The position numbers were made by a program, and so were the translations under genes. The notes below the pieces were generated by a model, which saw only the letters and a list, made by a program, of their open reading frames with translations, did not search any database and was not told the DNA's origin. A stretch of 12,111 nucleotides of DNA from Candidatus Altimarinota bacterium (GTDB taxonomy: Bacteria; Patescibacteriota; Gracilibacteria; UBA4473), in NCBI GenBank assembly GCA_905478675.1, contig CAJQJI010000041.1:1-12111 (forward strand), written 5' to 3'. Of this stretch, positions 11,664 through 12,111 are shown in pieces (position 1 is the stretch's first letter; every line of letters begins with the position of its first letter).

Positions 11664-12111
11664 ATGACCACTACTTACGCTTGTCCTCATTGCCAGCACC
11701 AAATGCAGTCTTTCACTCAAGAAAGCGTTGAATTTGAAGCTTGTCCAAGCTGTGCTGGTATGTGGTTTGATTTTGGGGAACTAAAAGACGCCATTTCTTG
11801 GCATAAAAACAATCACTTTGATGTTAAAAACATTGCCCGTGGCGATGACCAATCGGATCACGCTCATGGCTATATTTGCCCTAAATGTGAGATTATTATG
11901 GAAGAACGTGAATACGCCTACGATTCAGGCATTCATATTGACGGTTGCCCGTGTTGTCGTGGTATTTTTGTTTCGCCTGAAGATTTAGGCGCTATTGGCA
12001 CGTTTCTACACAGCACACAACACAGCCAAGAAGCGAAAGAAATTCAAGTAAAAGCCCATGTAGCTTTGTCTGAATTCAAAACAGACTATCAAATTAAACA
12101 AGAAAATTTGG
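11664..12111 (+). CDS. Protein with two TFIIB-type zinc ribbons (C-terminus cut by window edge)
   Basis: The 149 visible residues contain two copies of the zf-TFIIB (PF13453-like) pattern. In the first, CPHC (7-10) and CPSCAGMWFDFGEL (27-40) supply four cysteines and the family CxGxWfD-gEL ending. In the second, CPKC (72-75) and CPCCRGIFVSPEDL (95-108) repeat it. A His/Asp-rich linker lies between. The last visible part is a charged helix (SQEAKEIQVKAHVALSEFKTDY). Zinc binding is well supported; function in these bacteria is unknown, and members of the family often continue into a membrane or M48-like region, which may follow here. It has its own promoter, divergent from rpsP. Confidence 0.85.
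   Translation, partial: MTTTYACPHCQHQMQSFTQESVEFEACPSCAGMWFDFGELKDAISWHKNNHFDVKNIARGDDQSDHAHGYICPKCEIIMEEREYAYDSGIHIDGCPCCRGIFVSPEDLGAIGTFLHSTQHSQEAKEIQVKAHVALSEFKTDYQIKQENL

Noticed and set aside
1..12111. CRISPR array, tRNA genes, insertion sequence or prophage
   Set aside because: I saw no regularly spaced direct repeats, no cloverleaf-like sequences, no transposase or integrase motifs and no flanking target duplications.

Overview
The window looks like a chromosomal segment of a Candidate Phyla Radiation (Patescibacteria) bacterium, probably Parcubacteria-like. The evidence is the mix of small two-helix T4SS pilins, a PrgI protein followed by a stand-alone VirB4 N-terminal (TraC-like) protein, a DUF2797 protein and an Mrs2-like CorA, in compact housekeeping DNA. 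This placement is inferred from gene content, not from a marker tree. All genes read through with the standard code. Every stop codon seen is TAA except one TAG; none is TGA. No tRNA, rRNA, CRISPR array, insertion sequence or phage gene was found. No gene-free stretch exceeds 300 bases; the longest spacers (about 100 to 170 bases) hold the promoters, hairpins and terminators listed below.

Layout. Positions 1-1408 (minus) hold recJ, cut by the left edge. Divergent from it is a two-gene plus-strand unit: a DUF2797 zinc-cysteine protein and an Mrs2/CorA-type magnesium channel. The channel converges on a minus-strand five-helix membrane protein, and the two stop codons share one TTAA. Divergent from the membrane protein is a compact T4SS operon: PrgI, a VirB4 N-domain protein without its ATPase, and an unrecognised 161-residue soluble protein. 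It runs tail to tail into recG (minus). Between recG and a plus-strand secreted T4SS pilin lies a regulatory spacer with a 12-bp palindrome and a strong pilin promoter. A strong hairpin terminator follows the pilin. Then, all minus: a PfkB-family sugar or nucleoside kinase, comF, a second pilin-like membrane protein with a low-complexity N-terminal extension, khpA (KH RNA-binding protein) and rpsP (bS16). At the right edge, divergent from rpsP, is a protein with two TFIIB-type zinc ribbons, cut by the window end.

How the genes fit together. Three sets are interleaved: DNA recombination and repair (recJ, recG, comF), a dispersed T4SS-like envelope apparatus (PrgI, VirB4 N-domain, two pilins, perhaps the five-helix and 161-residue proteins), and translation (rpsP, khpA). 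The T4SS parts with recJ, recG and comF nearby would suit DNA uptake or export, but that link is inference. Two promoters (prgI, pfkB) place an extended -10 TGnTATAAT exactly six bases before the ATG, which predicts leaderless mRNAs. A third gene (five-helix protein) and possibly recG share nearly the same geometry. No start codon in the window has a recognisable Shine-Dalgarno sequence.
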